From Malania oleifera (Eukaryota; Streptophyta; Magnoliopsida; Santalales; Ximeniaceae), in the NCBI RefSeq assembly GCF_029873635.1, contig NC_080422.1, positions 9,021,764 to 9,085,763 of the forward strand: a stretch of DNA of 64,000 nt. The letters are read 5' to 3'. Positions within the stretch are counted from its first letter, which is position 1. Each line of letters opens with the position of its first letter. The position numbers and the translations under genes are program-made. Shown here piece by piece: positions 35,173-48,011 of this stretch. Under the pieces are notes generated by a model, which saw only the letters and a list, made by a program, of their open reading frames with translations, was not told where the DNA came from and ran no database searches.

Positions 35173-35433
35173 CAGTGATGTGTAATTAAAGTAGTGATAG
35201 TTTTGTTTTGTACAATGTAAAAGTAATTTAGAGTATAGGATAGGTAGTATTGTGGTTTTGGGAGAATTTTATTTTATATTTGTAATCTCCCAGAACCACC
35301 CATGTAACCACGGTATTCCTCTGCCATAAGTGAGGGCATGTAATAAAATAAGTAGACCATTTGCCTTTAAGGGATGATGGAAGGAAATATAGATAGTAAA
35401 TTTCGAGGAGGAAATTTTATAAGGAGGGGAGAA
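35173..35433 (+). other. G 3' untranslated region and polypurine tract
   Basis: It contains a 34-base phrase (35303-35336) nearly identical to one in the LINE tail at 1226-1259. The polypurine tract AAGGAGGGGAGAA at 35421-35433 directly precedes the 3' LTR. Confidence 0.75.
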
Positions 35434-35814
35434 TGTAACGACCCAAAGAATAATGATATTTAAATAATAAAGGGGAATGGAAATGGAAACAGTAACAAAA
35501 GGAGGCAACCGACTTCATCGACGAACGTGACATTACATTTTGGAGGTGATAATTCCAAGAAAATTTCCCAAGCCTCGTCGACGAACATAGGAGTTTCATT
35601 GACGAGGGTTCTTCAAGATCTCGTCGACCAAGTCCCGTCTCGTTGATGAGAACATACCGAGAAGGATTTTTTGGAATTCTTAAATTCATTGAAAAAGGTA
35701 CAGGTTCGTCGACGAACTTTCTATAAGACTTGTCGACGAGGTAACGTGATTCGTCAATGAATCCCGCAGTATAAATAGTGCAAAACTTCGGATTAATTCA
35801 TAAATTCAGCATCG

Positions 35815-35861
<47 letters not shown>

Positions 35862-37451
35862 CAACCTCTCTTCTATCTCTCTTTGATTTCTGTCTCATTA
35901 GTCACCGGATCGACGATCTGAGGCCACCACGATGCTCCTGGCGGAGTTCTCTTCAAGTCTGTTGGGGCGGATCATTGGTGGGATCGAGTCGAATTTCTCC
36001 CCAAAATCTGGGTAAGGCCTTTTGGTCAATTTTTGGTCTTCTGGCAATTGTAAGAAATGATGTAGGCAAAAGAAATATTGATATTTTGTTTTGAGATTTA
36101 TAGTTTTCAAGGTGTTTAGTGGAGAACCCTGCGGGTGTAGGACTCGTCTCAGTAGGGGGGATTTTAGTAGAAATAAGGTAAGGGAAATATGCTCTGTTAG
36201 GTAGTTCTAAAATGATTTCCAGTATAAAATGTATATTTTTACCAGGTTATTATTCACAGCAGGACTTTATACAGTTTATTAATTATGAATATTATGTATT
36301 AAATTACTGTGTGACTTGAGAATATAAATATAGTATAGAAGCATGTTTTACAGTATTTTCAGCGTATGTTTTATAGAATATGCAGCAAGTGGATATATTT
36401 TATAGTAATTACAGAATACCATGATTATATAGTTTTCAGTACCATGATTATACAGTTTCCAGTACCATGACTTACAGATTACAATTCAGTTTAGAAATAC
36501 AGTTGACACAGTTACAGTTTATTTCAGTGTCATGGTTAATATAGTTATTTCAGAATCATGGTAATTCAGATAGTTGTATATAGAAATATATTATATAGTA
36601 TCAAACCCTGTTGGACCACTACAGTTTATAGAGCACGGTACAGTATCTACAGATATTTAGTTCAGAGTGCAACCACATATTCAGATAATACGTGGTAGTA
36701 GGTCGATCGTGCCCAGACGTGGACAGGCTCCCCATCAGATATGGATTGAGGAGTGGCCGATCTAACTGAGGGAGTATAGTGATTTACGCTGGTCGGCCAG
36801 CCAGGGTAGATCTCACCTACGGGCCGTACAACCCTATCATGAGGGGTTAAATCCTGACACATAGTTATCCACGGAGAAGTTTTTAGTTATTATTATGTAT
36901 ATACAGATTTACAGAGACAGAGAATATACTTACGTACATTAGAAGTATTTTGAATAGTAACCTAAAATACTGATATGTTAAGAAACATGGAAATGGTGGT
37001 GATTTCTATTACTTGTACTCTATTCACAGATCCAATTACATATGATTATATAACAACAAACTTTCATAGTATTGTAACTCATTTGCCACACACTAGCAAT
37101 AACATATTTTGTCTTACTGAGCGTTGGCTCATCCCATTACTTTAACATTTTTCAGGTGATCTAGGTAGGCGAGCAAACAAAACTCACAGGTAGAGGGGCC
37201 TCAGTATTGCCCTGTCAGTGGAGTGAGTATTTTTAGGAGTATTTTTGTATAGCCCTAGCCAGTTAAGGGTATTTTGGGAAACATTTTAGCACTTTGGCAT
37301 TGTATATAATTACATGTGGTTATTTTTATTTGATTTCTACTTCTCGCTGCTTAGGTTGATGATTGGGTTTAATCCAATGTGGTATCAGAGCAATATAAAT
37401 CGTATAGTATTAAAAAAAAAAACCCCCCAAGATAAATAGCAGGTCGTTACA
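35434..37451 (+). repeat. 3' LTR of G, complete
   Basis: The LTR is 2018 bases, TGTAACGACCC to GGTCGTTACA. Its R/U5 part has a degenerate repeat of 'agtaccatgattatacagt' near 36415-36560 and ends in a short A-run and C-run near 37410-37430. Confidence 0.9.
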
Positions 37452-38104
37452 ATTTTAACAAGCATCCAATGGAGGATCAATCTAGGAAGATCTAGTTTCT
37501 TTCTTGTAAACAGACACCACATAACAAAATAGTTGAGATAAGAAGCGTGGTCTCTAGATCTCTAATTAGGTAGTTTATTATAAGAAATCATGTGGTGTAC
37601 CACCTTTGCCTCGAAAGTCAAATATGTGTAGCTGGGAGTGTATGCGAGGTCAACTACAAGATGCAGCATAACAAGATTCATGAAAGTGCTTACCGTTAAG
37701 TCCTGCTCATTTATCCTGGTGGAGGATGAATTGGGACAGACAAAGTCGCCACACTGGATATCAAAAGTCTCCCCCAGGTACGTGTCGTCCAGGCGCACAT
37801 CGGTGTCGAACAACTTAGTAAAGCAGCCCTAGCCGTCTTGCCCAATATTTGCATAGAATAACTTGACAAGTAAAGGGTACATACCCCTGGGCTGGAACGC
37901 AATGAACTCGTACCATCCTTGGTATCTGAACATCTCTAAAACATTGTTGAAGTGATTCTGTATGAACTCGATGTCTTGTATCATGCCGAGGATGGGTTTC
38001 CTAAGACGGAACACATTTTCATATTTTATATGCCTCTCTAGTGTGCTAAACCGGTGATCGAGTGCAGCATTAGTTTTGGCTTTTTTGTGCTCTCTCCTAG
38101 CCAT
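37452..38104 (-). pseudogene. E2 accessory ORF, N-terminal part
   Basis: It starts MARREHKKAKTNAALDHRF (basic), then EMFRYQGWYEFIAFQP, YPLLVKLFYANIG, a stop or shift near 37830, then TDVRLDDTYLGETFDIQCGD, LTFEAKVVHHMISYNKLP, a stop near 37562 and YFVMWCLFTRKKLDLPRLIL. The blocks align one by one with the E4 accessory ORF. Insertion G interrupts it at 37452. Function is unknown. Confidence 0.7.
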
Positions 38105-38229
38105 GGTAAATTATTTTTCTTAAGGAATGCAAGGGCTAGGACGAAGGAAGAATCGAATGGATCAGAGAAAAATCGAGTGAGCTCTCAAGAATGGATGAAA
38201 AGATTACACTGTTCGTGGCAATTTTTTGT

Positions 38230-38595
38230 ATATAACAGCGCGGTTCGGGCGCCTGATCATGGGTTCGGTTGGCCGAACTGCAATAATTGCAAAGCCCACT
38301 GAGTCTGCTTGGTTGATCGAACAATGGATCGGTCGGCTGAAGATTCAAAGCCATTTTACAAAATCGATGCTCAACAGCCCGAACTCAAAATGAGCTGTAG
38401 AGTTCATTCGCCCAAAATGCACATTTGATTACCTGAAATTAAATTAGGTTGCTCAATCCTGGTTTGGAAGCCTTAATGGATTTGAACTATACAGTTTTGG
38501 CCACCCGAGGTATGGTCAACACAATGGTCAGACATCCAAGTTCGGTCACCCGAAGTGCCAAAGCACTGAAGGGTTCGATAACCTGAACTTGGTCC
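38230..38595 (-). promoter_or_regulatory. TTCGGTCGCCCGAA-type array upstream of E2's accessory ORF
   Basis: On plus, copies include GGTTCGGGCGCCTGA, GGTTCGGTTGGCCGAACTG, GGATCGGTCGGCTGAAG, GTTCATTCGCCC, GTTCGGTCACCCGAAG and GTTCGATAACCTGAAC. The array begins about 130 bases before the accessory ATG (at 38104, minus). The motif is the one found in the E2 and E3 LTRs. Confidence 0.6.
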
Positions 38596-38710
38596 ACTTT
38601 TCCCTTTGACCAATCTTCACATACAAAGACCCCTATGATTTAAATATGATATCTAGGGCTTTAAGGAATCATCCCAACCTACCTAATGTACACAATGTAA
38701 CACCTACGAG

Positions 38711-39362
38711 TTAAGAAGAGATTTGATCGGATTTCACTATCCAAACTTGTTTCATTTTAACTCCCTTTCTTTTAAATGCATAAACAAATTTGGTATGAAC
38801 CTTCTTTTTACATTGTGCGCAATAGGTGTGGGTGTATGGACCGGAATAGGTACTAGCATAATCTTTGGACTCCCTAACAAAGTACCCCATGTATAGGTTT
38901 TTATTCTTTATATTTCCAATTCCGTTGTAACCTATGCCTTCCCTATCTAAGGTCATTTTCTGTGATCCTAACAAATAACTTCCTTACCTCTAGTAAATAT
39001 GTGAATGATCTTAGACTGGTCCTCTATTTTCTTTTCTAGCTCTTTTGTTTTCAAATTTTTAAGACCCTTGCAAATATCTTGAAGCTTAATGAATTCCTTA
39101 GTCATATTATCTGCCTTTTGTTCAAGTTTTGCAATAAGATTTTCTTTATTATTATCATTAAAAATTTTAGATTTCAAGACAGTCAATTCCTTTTCTAATG
39201 ATTCATTCTTGCTTACTAGTCTTTTAATTTTCAGGTCATTTTCTCTTTTAGCAAGAACTTTAGATTCACATTCTTTCATGCATTCTTCATACTTGTTTTC
39301 CAAACTAGAATATTTATTATTACATTTAACAAGTAACTTATGAGTCCTAACATATTCAATCT
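38711..39362 (-). pseudogene. E2 gag, C-terminal half (coiled coil and zinc knuckle)
   Basis: Two overlapping-frame pieces give EYVRTHKLLVKCNNKYSSLE, a long Lys/Glu coiled coil, then GSQKMTLDREGIGYNGI, LYMGYFVRESKDYAST and a damaged zinc knuckle (CAQCKKKVHTKFVYAF, last Cys lost). The first few residues of the open frame on this side are contributed by the E3 LTR, which was inserted at 39363. This is the inner structural protein of the element. Confidence 0.8.
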
Positions 39363-41320
39363 TGTTGACCTTAGAGGTCATATCCCATTTTGATCATGAC
39401 AAATACTATTGGTACTAATGGTTGTACTAAGGCTTGCATGTAGGTTCACCTTGAGCGCGTACTCGAATTGAAAGACATATCATGATAACGTGTAGTGATC
39501 AGGTAGAAGAATGAAGAAATCTGTGTTGTATTTGTAATTATTATTCATTTTCTTCATTTTGAGATATAATTTTACTATGGACTGTACACACATATGACTT
39601 GTAATAATTTGCATCATGCATGATAGGTAGGTATGCTCAGCTTGACCTTAGTTGGACTTTAAGTACCTACACAGACCACAGAAAGACCTTAGGGATCACC
39701 TTTCGATTGACCTTCGGTCGGCCGACGCTAAATTTTTTTTCGATGTCCTCAAAGACCTTATAAAGACCCTAGGTCCCAGTACTTACACGTAAAATAGTCC
39801 CCGACATCACTTATTATATCCGGGGAATTAAATAAGGCAAAATTTGACTTTAATTGAAAATCTTGAGAGAGCTCGACCGACCAAACCTGTGGTGTTTAAA
39901 ATGCCTCAGGGGACTGAACCCTGGACAGGTCAAATTGTTGACTTTCTGTTCAGGCGACCGAACCAATTTGAACGTATCTTCCTTGGTCACCTAAACCGGT
40001 GTCAGAACACTCTTCACCAACCCGGGCTCCCGAACCGTAGATAGAAATATTCGGTCTTGTGTTCATCAACCGACCTTGACTTCGAGCACCTAAACTTTTA
40101 AAAATTGATTTTTTGACTGAGTCTATTCAGGCATCCGAAACTCGTGGGTTAAATTAATTTTTTACTGAAATTAAAAGGGGTAAACTAGGTTAATTTTTGA
40201 AAACCTATTTTAAACTTTTGTAATTATCCCCATTAAGTCCCTAATGGTCAAAAATTTCTCCTTGCCTATATATACATGTTCATTTGCAATAATTAGCAAG
40301 GATTAGCAATTTCATTAAGGCTAAAATTCTCTCAAATTCAAAAATCTATTTTAGCCTATACTACTCCTAAACACATGTACACCTCATTCTTATTAATCTG
40401 TCAATTGTTGTGAGTATTTCTAAAGTACTTGTGCTTAATTTAACTAACTAGTACTCTCATTTGCTATATTGTTTTATTGATTTTATTTGAGAGTATAGCA
40501 TTAAGTTCTTCCATAGATTTCATTTGATAAATCTTGTGTGGGAAGACTTAATAGATTGTGGTTCTTGCATTGTCATTGCAAGTTACCTAAGCCTATATTT
40601 TTTTGTGCAAAAATCATTTTCAAAGTTTGCATTCAAACACTCATTGTGCTTAGTATGTTGAAAACATCTTGCTGAGTTTGTTTGAATTAACTTGTAGCAT
40701 ATTTAAAACTTCGATATGATATTGTGATATTTAAATATTGTGTTTCAAATCCTGCTTAGATATACACTCTTGATCTAGATTGATTATATGCGCATAGTTG
40801 AGTGTTTAGCACACATTAGAGCACTAAGCATATTTACATATCATACGTGCTTGCAGTATTGCTTAAGCTATACTGGTGTACATATCTGCTTGTGAAGAAG
40901 CATATTTCCGTGTACAAAAATTTCATATCATTTGTTGTATTCTAGGTGTGAACCTAAAGAGGGAGACTAGCCCTGTGGAATAGTCCCTGATTGGCTTAGA
41001 CCCAGTTAGAAAAGCTAGGTGCGCCACCCTGGTAAAGCATGTTGTATTAGGTGCTGCTCCACTTGTTTAAGTGAGCCGTAGTGGAATCCTTGTTTTGGTG
41101 TAGCCAAGGCGAGGACGTAGGCATTTTGGCCAAACCTCGATAACATATTGCGTGTATTGTTTACTTTTTCATACTTTACTTTTACTGCATGTGCATGTTT
41201 ATTTATTGATAGTATAAACTGACCCTAGGTTGTGTAATACTACTGTTAAACTGATTGACCTAGGTGATAATTTTTAAATACCCAATTCACCCCCCTCTTG
41301 GGGTTGCATCAAAGCTAACA
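39363..41320 (+). repeat. 5' LTR of E3
   Basis: The LTR is 1958 bases, TGTTGACCTTAGAGGTC to AAGCTAACA. It has the palindrome array at 39700-40135, a TATATATACA box near 40266 and the 'gagggagactagccctg' phrase near 40960 shared with E2, E4 and S1 LTRs. It is followed by ATTGGTGTTAGAGCC, a primer-binding site with two changes. Confidence 0.85.
39700..40135 (+). promoter_or_regulatory. TTCGGTCGCCCGAA-type array of the E3 LTR
   Basis: Near copies include TTCGATTGACC, CTTCGGTCGGCCGACG, GCTCGACCGACC, GTTCAGGCGACCGAACC, CTTGGTCACC, GGGCTCCCGAACC and TTCGGTCTTGTG. The array is more decayed than in E2 and lies 130 bases or more upstream of the TATA box. Confidence 0.5.
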
Positions 41321-42146
41321 ATTGGTGTTAGAGCCTCATAACTTAGACTTAAACCTCATTTAGTAAAAGATCATGATGGCTCGTGTTAGTGCATGCCCTT
41401 CATGTGGGGGAAGGTTGGTAACACACCCACCAGTATTTTGTGGTAAAAACTATGCTGTATGAAAATTTAGAATAACTATATATGTAAAAGCTTTAAATTG
41501 GAGATTTTGGAAAGTCATTGATCATGGTGACAGTGTGTGTGTTAAATCCATTGATTATGCTGACGTTCCTAAATCTGAATGTGAATTGAATTATACTGAT
41601 AGGAAGTTAGTGCAAGTAAATTTTGATGCTATGAATACCTTACTACATGCTGTAGATTCTAATGTTTTGTGTGAGGTTATAGCATGTAGCAGTGCTAAGG
41701 AGATCTGGGATGAACTTGAGAGGAGATATGGAGCATCCATGCAAAATAAATTGATCACTCCTTATGACTTAAGCTCTATAGATTCTGAAGGAGGTAAGCC
41801 GTGCTTCATAGCTTTAACCGACGATGAGGTAATCTTGTATCCTCCTACGCCATTAGATAACCTTGGTAATGATTCATGTGATGATTTGAATGATGCATCC
41901 GATACTGAATCATGTGATAGTTCTGATAGTGAAAGCATGCTTACTTATGAAGAACTGCAAATTGAATATGTTAGAATTCATAAGTGACTTGTTAAAGCTA
42001 ACAAAAGATATACTGCTTTGAAAAACAAGTATGAGGCATCTATGAAAAAATGTGAGTCAAAAATTCTTGTTGAAAGGGAAAACAATTTCAAAATCAAAAA
42101 GTTAATAAACAAAAATGAAAAGTTGGAAGAAGATTTGAATGTGTTA

Positions 42147-44242
42147 TGTTGACCCTATGGGTCATATCCCGATTTTGATAACGACAAATACTCAAGTATT
42201 TAATGGCTATCTAGTTCATGTGTAGGTTTATATTAGCAAATACACTAATGGCACATGAAGTAAAACATGAAGACCTAGAAGATCATTTTTATTGTATTTC
42301 ATTATTATTCAATTTGGTTCTGTAATAGTAATTAGGAAAAAAAGGTCTGTAATATTTAATGCATATCATGCATGTAGGAACTACAAGCTCAAATACCTTA
42401 GAATGACTCTAGGTCCCTGCACATCACTTGAAAATCAAATGATCGTTGATTGACCATAAGGAATCGAATGTTCTAAAGAAGACCTAGACTGACCTTAGGA
42501 CAACCTATAATTTATAAAAATATGTTTTATCTTTTTAAATTTAATCATCATGTGAATAGGGTTTATATACAAAGGGATTAGAACCAAAATGCATTAAAAA
42601 TGCATGTTCGTTCGACCGAACTGGTCAGCGGTCAACATTTTGATCATAGCTCGGTTAGCCACACGTTTAACTTGGTCGACCGAACTCCCACCGGGTCAAC
42701 CTTTGACTTCTCAGTCGACCGATCAAATTTATACGAACAATGCTCTGGTCGACCAAACCCCCACGTGGGAGAATCCAATCGCCTATTCGACCGAACTACT
42801 CAGTTTAAAATCAACTGGTCGATTGAACCGCGCTAGAATGAAAAACCACCATTGGGACACTTAATCTGGTCGACCGAACTCTCAGTTCAAATTTCTCCTA
42901 GTCGACCAAACTTTGTCACTTGGTCAATCGAACCTCGCATCCGGTCGACCGGTGCTCTCAAGTTGGACATTATTTTTACCACGGTTAAATTTTTTAAACA
43001 AGATTCATTATATTTAAATATTATAAAACAATCCTAATAATACCCTACATGTCCTAAACGGTCATAATTTTCCCAACTTCTATATATAGGGGCTCATTTG
43101 TGAAAATTAGCAGGAGATTAGCAAGATCATTAACAAAAAATCCTCTCAAATTTAAAAAGCCTATTTTACCAAATACTATCCCAAATACTCCTCTACCTCA
43201 TTTTCTTTGATCATTCAAGCCTAGAGAGAGTGTTTAGATTATTAGTGCTCCATTCTAAATAGCCCTATACTCTCATTGATATTTGTATTATTTGACTTTT
43301 GTTAGGAGTTTGGCTAGGGTTCTTCCCACAGATTTAACTTGATAAATCTTGTGCTAGGAAAACTCTTTAACATGAGGATCTTTGCATTGTCATTTCAAGA
43401 TTCCTTAAGTATTTATTTTTATGTGCAAAATATTTTACAAAGTTTGTTTTCAAATAACTCTTGTGCTTGCTACATTGAAGAAAGTATTTTTGAGTTTGTT
43501 TGAATATTATTGCTAACATCTTTGAAACTCTAATCTGATATTGAGATTTAGTTTATTTGGTTTTCAAAGAACAACTTTTTTGATTTGAACACTCTTGTGC
43601 TTGATTGACTATAGACATAACTTTAAGTATCGATTGCACATATACATCACTGAGCTTATAGTTCTTACATGTTTGGTGTGGATTGATTATTACCTGTGCG
43701 TATTGTAGTACATATCTTCTTAGTGTGAGAAGCATAATTCTGTGTACGTAAATTTTATATACATTGGTTGTATTCCAGGCACAGGCCTAAAGAGGGAGAC
43801 TAGCCCGGTTGAATAGTCCCGAACTGGCTTAGACCCGATTAGGAAAGCTAAGTGTGCCATCCTAGTAAGGCGTGTTGGTTGAGGTCAACCTCGTGAATTG
43901 ACCTGGTTGTAACTGGTGCCGCTCCATCCGTTAAGTGAGTATTAGTGAAATCCTTAGGCTTGCGAGCTAGAGGCGGGGATGTAGACACAGTTGGCCAAAC
44001 CCCGATAACATATCGTGTGTGCATTTTATTTTTTTGTAATTCATTTATCACATGTGTATGTTATATTGTGAATGACGCGCATGATTTAATTTTCGCTCGT
44101 TTTATTTATTTGCGCATTTGGAACTGTATAGATAGACCCTAGGTTGCGACTATACTGCTATTAGATTAGCTAAGCTTAGGAATAAATTTTTAAAATTCCA
44201 ATTCACCGCCCCCCCCTTCTTGGGAATACACCAAAGTCAACA
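42147..44242 (+). repeat. Solo LTR S1 (E4-type), inside E3 gag
   Basis: The 2096-base LTR runs TGTTGACCCTATGGGTC to AAAGTCAACA and is flanked by TGTTA (42142-42146) and TATTA (44243-44247), a duplication with one transition. Removing it restores the gag reading NVLRSQTS. The array lies at 42600-42960 and a TATATATAGG box near 43081. No internal sequence remains, so it arose by recombination between two LTRs. Confidence 0.85.
42600..42960 (+). promoter_or_regulatory. GGTCGACCGAAC array of solo LTR S1
   Basis: About eleven copies include TTCGACCGAACTGG, TTGGTCGACCGAACTC, CAGTCGACCGATC, CTGGTCGACCAAAC, CTGGTCGACCGAACTC, TAGTCGACCAAAC and CCGGTCGACCGGTG. It is the same core palindrome (GGTCGACC) as in E4, with a family-specific flank. 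Confidence 0.75.
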
Positions 44243-44811
44243 TATTAAGATCTCAAACTTCAAGAGATAATAAGAAACGTCTTCTCATTTCAGAACTGGA
44301 ATGTAAAGCAAACAATATGAGTAAAGAATTTATGAAACTTCAGAATGTTTGCAAAGGTCTAGAGAAGTTAAAAATTCAAGATCTAGAAAAGAAAATAGAA
44401 GACCAGTCTAAAATCATCCATACATTCACTAGAGGTATAGAAAACTCTGACAAGCTCTTAGGATCACAAAAGATGACCTTAGATAAAGAAGGTATAGGTT
44501 TTAATGGAATTGAAAATAGGAAAAGGAAAAAGCTATACACGGGGTACTTTGTAAGAGAATCTAAACATTATGCTTGTACCTCCTCCAGTCCATACACTCA
44601 CACCACATGCATCTTATGTAAAAGGATGGGGCATATAAAATTTGATTGCCCATTTAAAAGGAAAGGTGTGAAACCCAAACAAGTCTAGAGAGTCAAAGAA
44701 CCATATTATCCTAACCCATCAAGAATCAAAGGTAAAAAAATGGTATGGGTTGTCAAAAAGGGAAACTCCTTAGGACTTAAGGATGAACAGATTCAAATAG
44801 GAATTACATGA

Positions 44812-45768
44812 TCACATAATTCTTTCTTAACATTTAGGATTGGCTATAGGGGGTAGTGTTGACTAAAGGCTTAGGAAGTGGTTTGGGCTGAAAATGTAAA
44901 ATACTTAGTATATGTCCACTATTTAAAATTTTACATACTAAGTAAGTTGAAAAATCAAGCCAATCTACAAATCCAAGTATATAACTAATCTGAACTTAAT
45001 GCATATATTCATTGGTTGAAATATGAAATTATTGGCTTCTTGAATAAAAATCCACTTCCAAATGGACGAGGCAATTGTGCCTAGCATATTATTCTTAATG
45101 TTTAACTCACGCTTAAAAATGAATATCTTAAGTTAACCAATTGTTGTCCATCACACAGAGATGAGCTTCAGGGGTTCATTATATTCTACATATCTTTAAC
45201 CCTAATCTTAGTGATCAAAATTTTAGTCATCACTCTAGGCTTCAGCACTAATGATCATTAGTCCCTATTCCAACTAGTGCTTACTCAAAGACATCTTTCC
45301 ATAATCAAAATTAGAGGCAACTACTAAGGGATTCTAGTTTCACCGATTAACCAAAATATTCCCTTTTGTGCTTAAAATATAAATATCTTCTAATTTTGGT
45401 TCGCCATCCTAACCATAGGAACTCTTTACCAAACCACGATCATATCTGGTAAAGACTATACCTATCCATCGGTTTGTATCCTTGCTACAAATCATGATCA
45501 TATCTATAGGATACTTTCCACTCTCCGAAGAGCGTTATTAAAAAATATTCAACGAAAATACTTTAATTCATGTTCACTTATAATGAATACTCTTCTATCC
45601 TTAATAGAAATTTAATCCTTAAGAGTATTTATCCAAAATTCCTTTCATAAGCTCTCAAACATTAAATCAAATCCATTAGAGCTTTAATTTTTTGAATTAA
45701 GTGAAATGACTAATATGATTGCTATTGGTTTCAACATATATGAAAATGCAATAACTAAGAAACCTATG
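44812..45768 (+). other. E3 non-coding region downstream of gag
   Basis: No protease, integrase, reverse transcriptase or accessory ORF was found. Parts resemble the equivalent stretch after gag in E4 (for example 'cacttccaaatggacgaggc'). It ends at the CTATG duplication beside E4. Confidence 0.5.
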
Positions 45769-48011
45769 TGTTAGAATCGGTGTATTCCCAAGAGGGGGGG
45801 TGAATTGGAATTTTCAAGTTTATCACCTAGGTTAAATAAAATGCTCGTATAAAACAAACTAGGGTTGGTCTATGTAATTCCAAATGCGCAGATATAAAAG
45901 ATATGTGGAAATTTAAGTTAAGCGCATCATTCGCATAATAACATACGCGTGCGGTAAATGTAAAGTGCAGAAATGTAAATAAACACACGATATGTTATCG
46001 AGGTTCGGCCAACAGTGCCTACGTCCCCGCCTCAAGCTCGCAAGCTAGAGGATTCCACTAATAGCTCACTTAAGGGTGGAGCGGCACCATTTACAACCAG
46101 GTCAAATTATCACAGGGCTGACCTCAACCTTAACCAGGTCAATTAGCGGGGCTGACCTCAACCTACACGCCTTAACAGGACGACGCACCTAGCTTTCTTA
46201 ACCGGGTCTAAGCCAATCCGGGACTATTCCAGGGCTAGTCTCCCTCTTCAGGCCCGTGCCTGGAAATACAACCAAAGTGTATTACAATCAAATGGTACAG
46301 TGATTGTGCTTTCAAGTAAAGCAGATATGTACCCAAATTCGCGCAATGATGTACACCACAGTATGATTCAATATGTAAGCTCAATGTGGTCTAAAATGTC
46401 AACTCTCAAATAAATTTACTATCGTTGTAATGAGTGCGTGAGAGTGCAAACCTAAACGATCTTTGTATCACAGGATATTCAATCTAAGTGCTCAAACAAA
46501 GATATTAATCAAACTTCATATATTTCAATCAACGAGTTTTCTCAATACATATATGTATATGAAGCTCTAGCAACGTATAGGTTTGGTTTGCAAAAAGGAT
46601 ATTCAATCTTTGTATTCAGCAAGGGATATATGAGTTAACGAACATTGCAACAAAAATTTTATCACACTAGCAAATATCTCATCAAATATTTTCAAGATAA
46701 AAACACAGTAGATATTTGAAAATATTTTTGCAACCAAAATGCAAATACTAACTTCTTAAGAAATTGCAATGACTATGCAATACTCAGAAGTTTTATATAA
46801 GTCTTCTTAGGAGAGACTTACTAACAAAGTCCCCTAAGAATACTTAAGGTTTGGCTCTCAAAAATAAATCCGACAATCCAGAGATGGGAGAACAAACCAA
46901 TTACAACAAGCACTCAAAATCAACTTACAAATGATGTAGGCAATATGAGAAGGTAAGATTGAGTGTGTGGAGCTTGGAAATGAGTATTATAGGGTTTTGG
47001 ATTTTCAAAGAATTTTCCCTAATCAAAGTGGCTAATCCCCCATTAATCTTTGCAAATGTACCCATATATATAGCCATGGAAGGAAATATGACCGTTGGGG
47101 ACCTATAGGGTATTATTAGAAAATTTTAATGACGTTTAAGGCATTTTAACCCTGTTTAGAAAAATATTAACCACGGTAAAAATTGGACCAACCCGAGAGG
47201 TCCGGTCGACCAAAAGTGGTTCGATCGACCAGGACTCAAGTGGCTCGGTCGACCAGGGGCATTTTGAACTGAGTGGTCGGTCGACCGGGCAACGGCGATT
47301 TCCAAAAATACCGAGGTTCGGTCGACCGGGGCCTTTTTGAACTACAAGGCTCGGTCGACCATACCGCTGGGAATTCTCCCAAGACCCCTCGGTCGACCAG
47401 GTCGTTGGAGTATAAATATGGTCGGTCGACCGGGAGGTCAAACTGTTGACTCCCAGGTGGTTCGGTCGACCGAGGTCAAATGACCTATAAGGGCTCGGTC
47501 GACCGAGCCTGGGTCAAATAGTTGACCCGGACCGGTTTCGGTCGACCGGGCCAAATTGAACTGAATTGGCCGGTCGACCGAAGGTGCACCAAGTGTGCAT
47601 TTCGGTCCCGTATCTACCCAAACAATTCCTATTCAAGTGCCTAACAAATATATGTGAATATGTGTGTGTCCTAAGGTCACTTTGGGGGCCAATTTGAGAT
47701 CACCGAAAAAGTCCGGTGTCGGTCGACCGAAGGTTCACCCTAAGGTCTTTCTACGGTTCGGTTTGAGCTTGCAAATTAAATCATGTTTGTGATGTGTGTG
47801 CTTATTACAAACCGAAGAACCCTAATTACTACTACGGACAATTTTACTGAAAATTATTGCAATTAAGAGTTATGAAATTGTCTTCAAGCCTTTCTTGCTT
47901 TGTGCACATCTTGATCTTATCATTCTTGATTCCTGCACAAAACTCAACCACTCATTAGATACAATGAGTATTTGTCATAATCAAAATCGGGCGTGACCAA
48001 TAAGGTCAACA
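45769..48011 (-). repeat. 3' LTR of E4, full length (2243 bases)
   Basis: It contains a 480-base segment (45841-46320) absent from the 5' LTR, which holds the 'gagggagactagccctg' and 'gaggttcggccaacagtgcc' phrases found in the other LTRs. The TATA-like run is near 47063-47073 (minus). Confidence 0.9.
47190..47730 (-). promoter_or_regulatory. CGGTCGACCG palindrome array of the E4 3' LTR
   Basis: Thirteen copies are counted by eye, twelve with an exact GTCGAC core, mostly 25-45 bases apart. Examples are GCTCGGTCGACCGAGC near 47494, TTCGGTCGACCGGG near 47317 and GTCGGTCGACCGAAGG near 47716. The flanks vary while the central 8-10 bases are kept. The array lies about 120 bases upstream of the TATA-like box on the minus strand. 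Confidence 0.85.

Larger units (their letters stand above)
32868..37451 (+). mobile_element. Element G: Ty3/Gypsy chromovirus (Tekay/Del-like), internally deleted
   Basis: It starts TGTAACAACCCG (32868) and ends GGTCGTTACA (37451). The flanks are GTTTT and ATTTT, an imperfect 5-bp duplication inside E2's accessory ORF. Order: truncated 5' LTR (to 33806), integrase plus chromodomain relic (33807-35172), 3' untranslated region, polypurine tract and 3' LTR. A deletion joins the 5' LTR directly to the end of pol. Confidence 0.85.
29551..39362 (-). mobile_element. Element E2: SIRE-type, gag plus accessory ORF, no pol seen; interrupted by G
   Basis: The minus-strand order is: gag C-terminal half (39362-38711), palindrome array (about 38590-38230), accessory ORF (38104-37452, then 32867-32385 across insertion G), 3' untranslated region, polypurine tract (31575-31555) and 3' LTR (31554-29551). 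The gag N-terminal half and 5' LTR were removed with the deletion at about 56094. E2 sits in the reverse-transcriptase gene of E1. Confidence 0.8.
41376..44811 (+). pseudogene. E3 gag, broken by stops and by solo LTR S1 (42147-44242)
   Basis: It starts MARVSACPSCGGRLVTHPPV, then GKNYAV, a stop (Trp to TGA), YVKALNWRFWKVIDHGD, NFDAMNTLLHAVDSN and SSAKEIWDELERRYGASMQN. Then comes an abrupt jump to an acidic region (NDSCDDLNDASDTESCD) and coiled coil. It resumes after S1 with NNMSKEFMKLQNVCKGLEKL, GIGFNGIENRKRKKLYTGYF and an intact zinc knuckle CILCKRMGHIKFDC. The second half of the UBN2-like core is missing, as in E4. Stops lie near 41460, 41985 and 44686. Confidence 0.85.

Noticed and set aside
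47136..47441. 101-codon frame repeated at 54043-54348
   Set aside because: It is the translation of the two E4 LTR arrays (minus strand), duplicated because LTRs are duplicated.
47190..47730. Palindrome array as a satellite or CRISPR
   Set aside because: Spacers are neither unique nor constant in length, and the array is contained within an LTR and repeated in its partner LTR.
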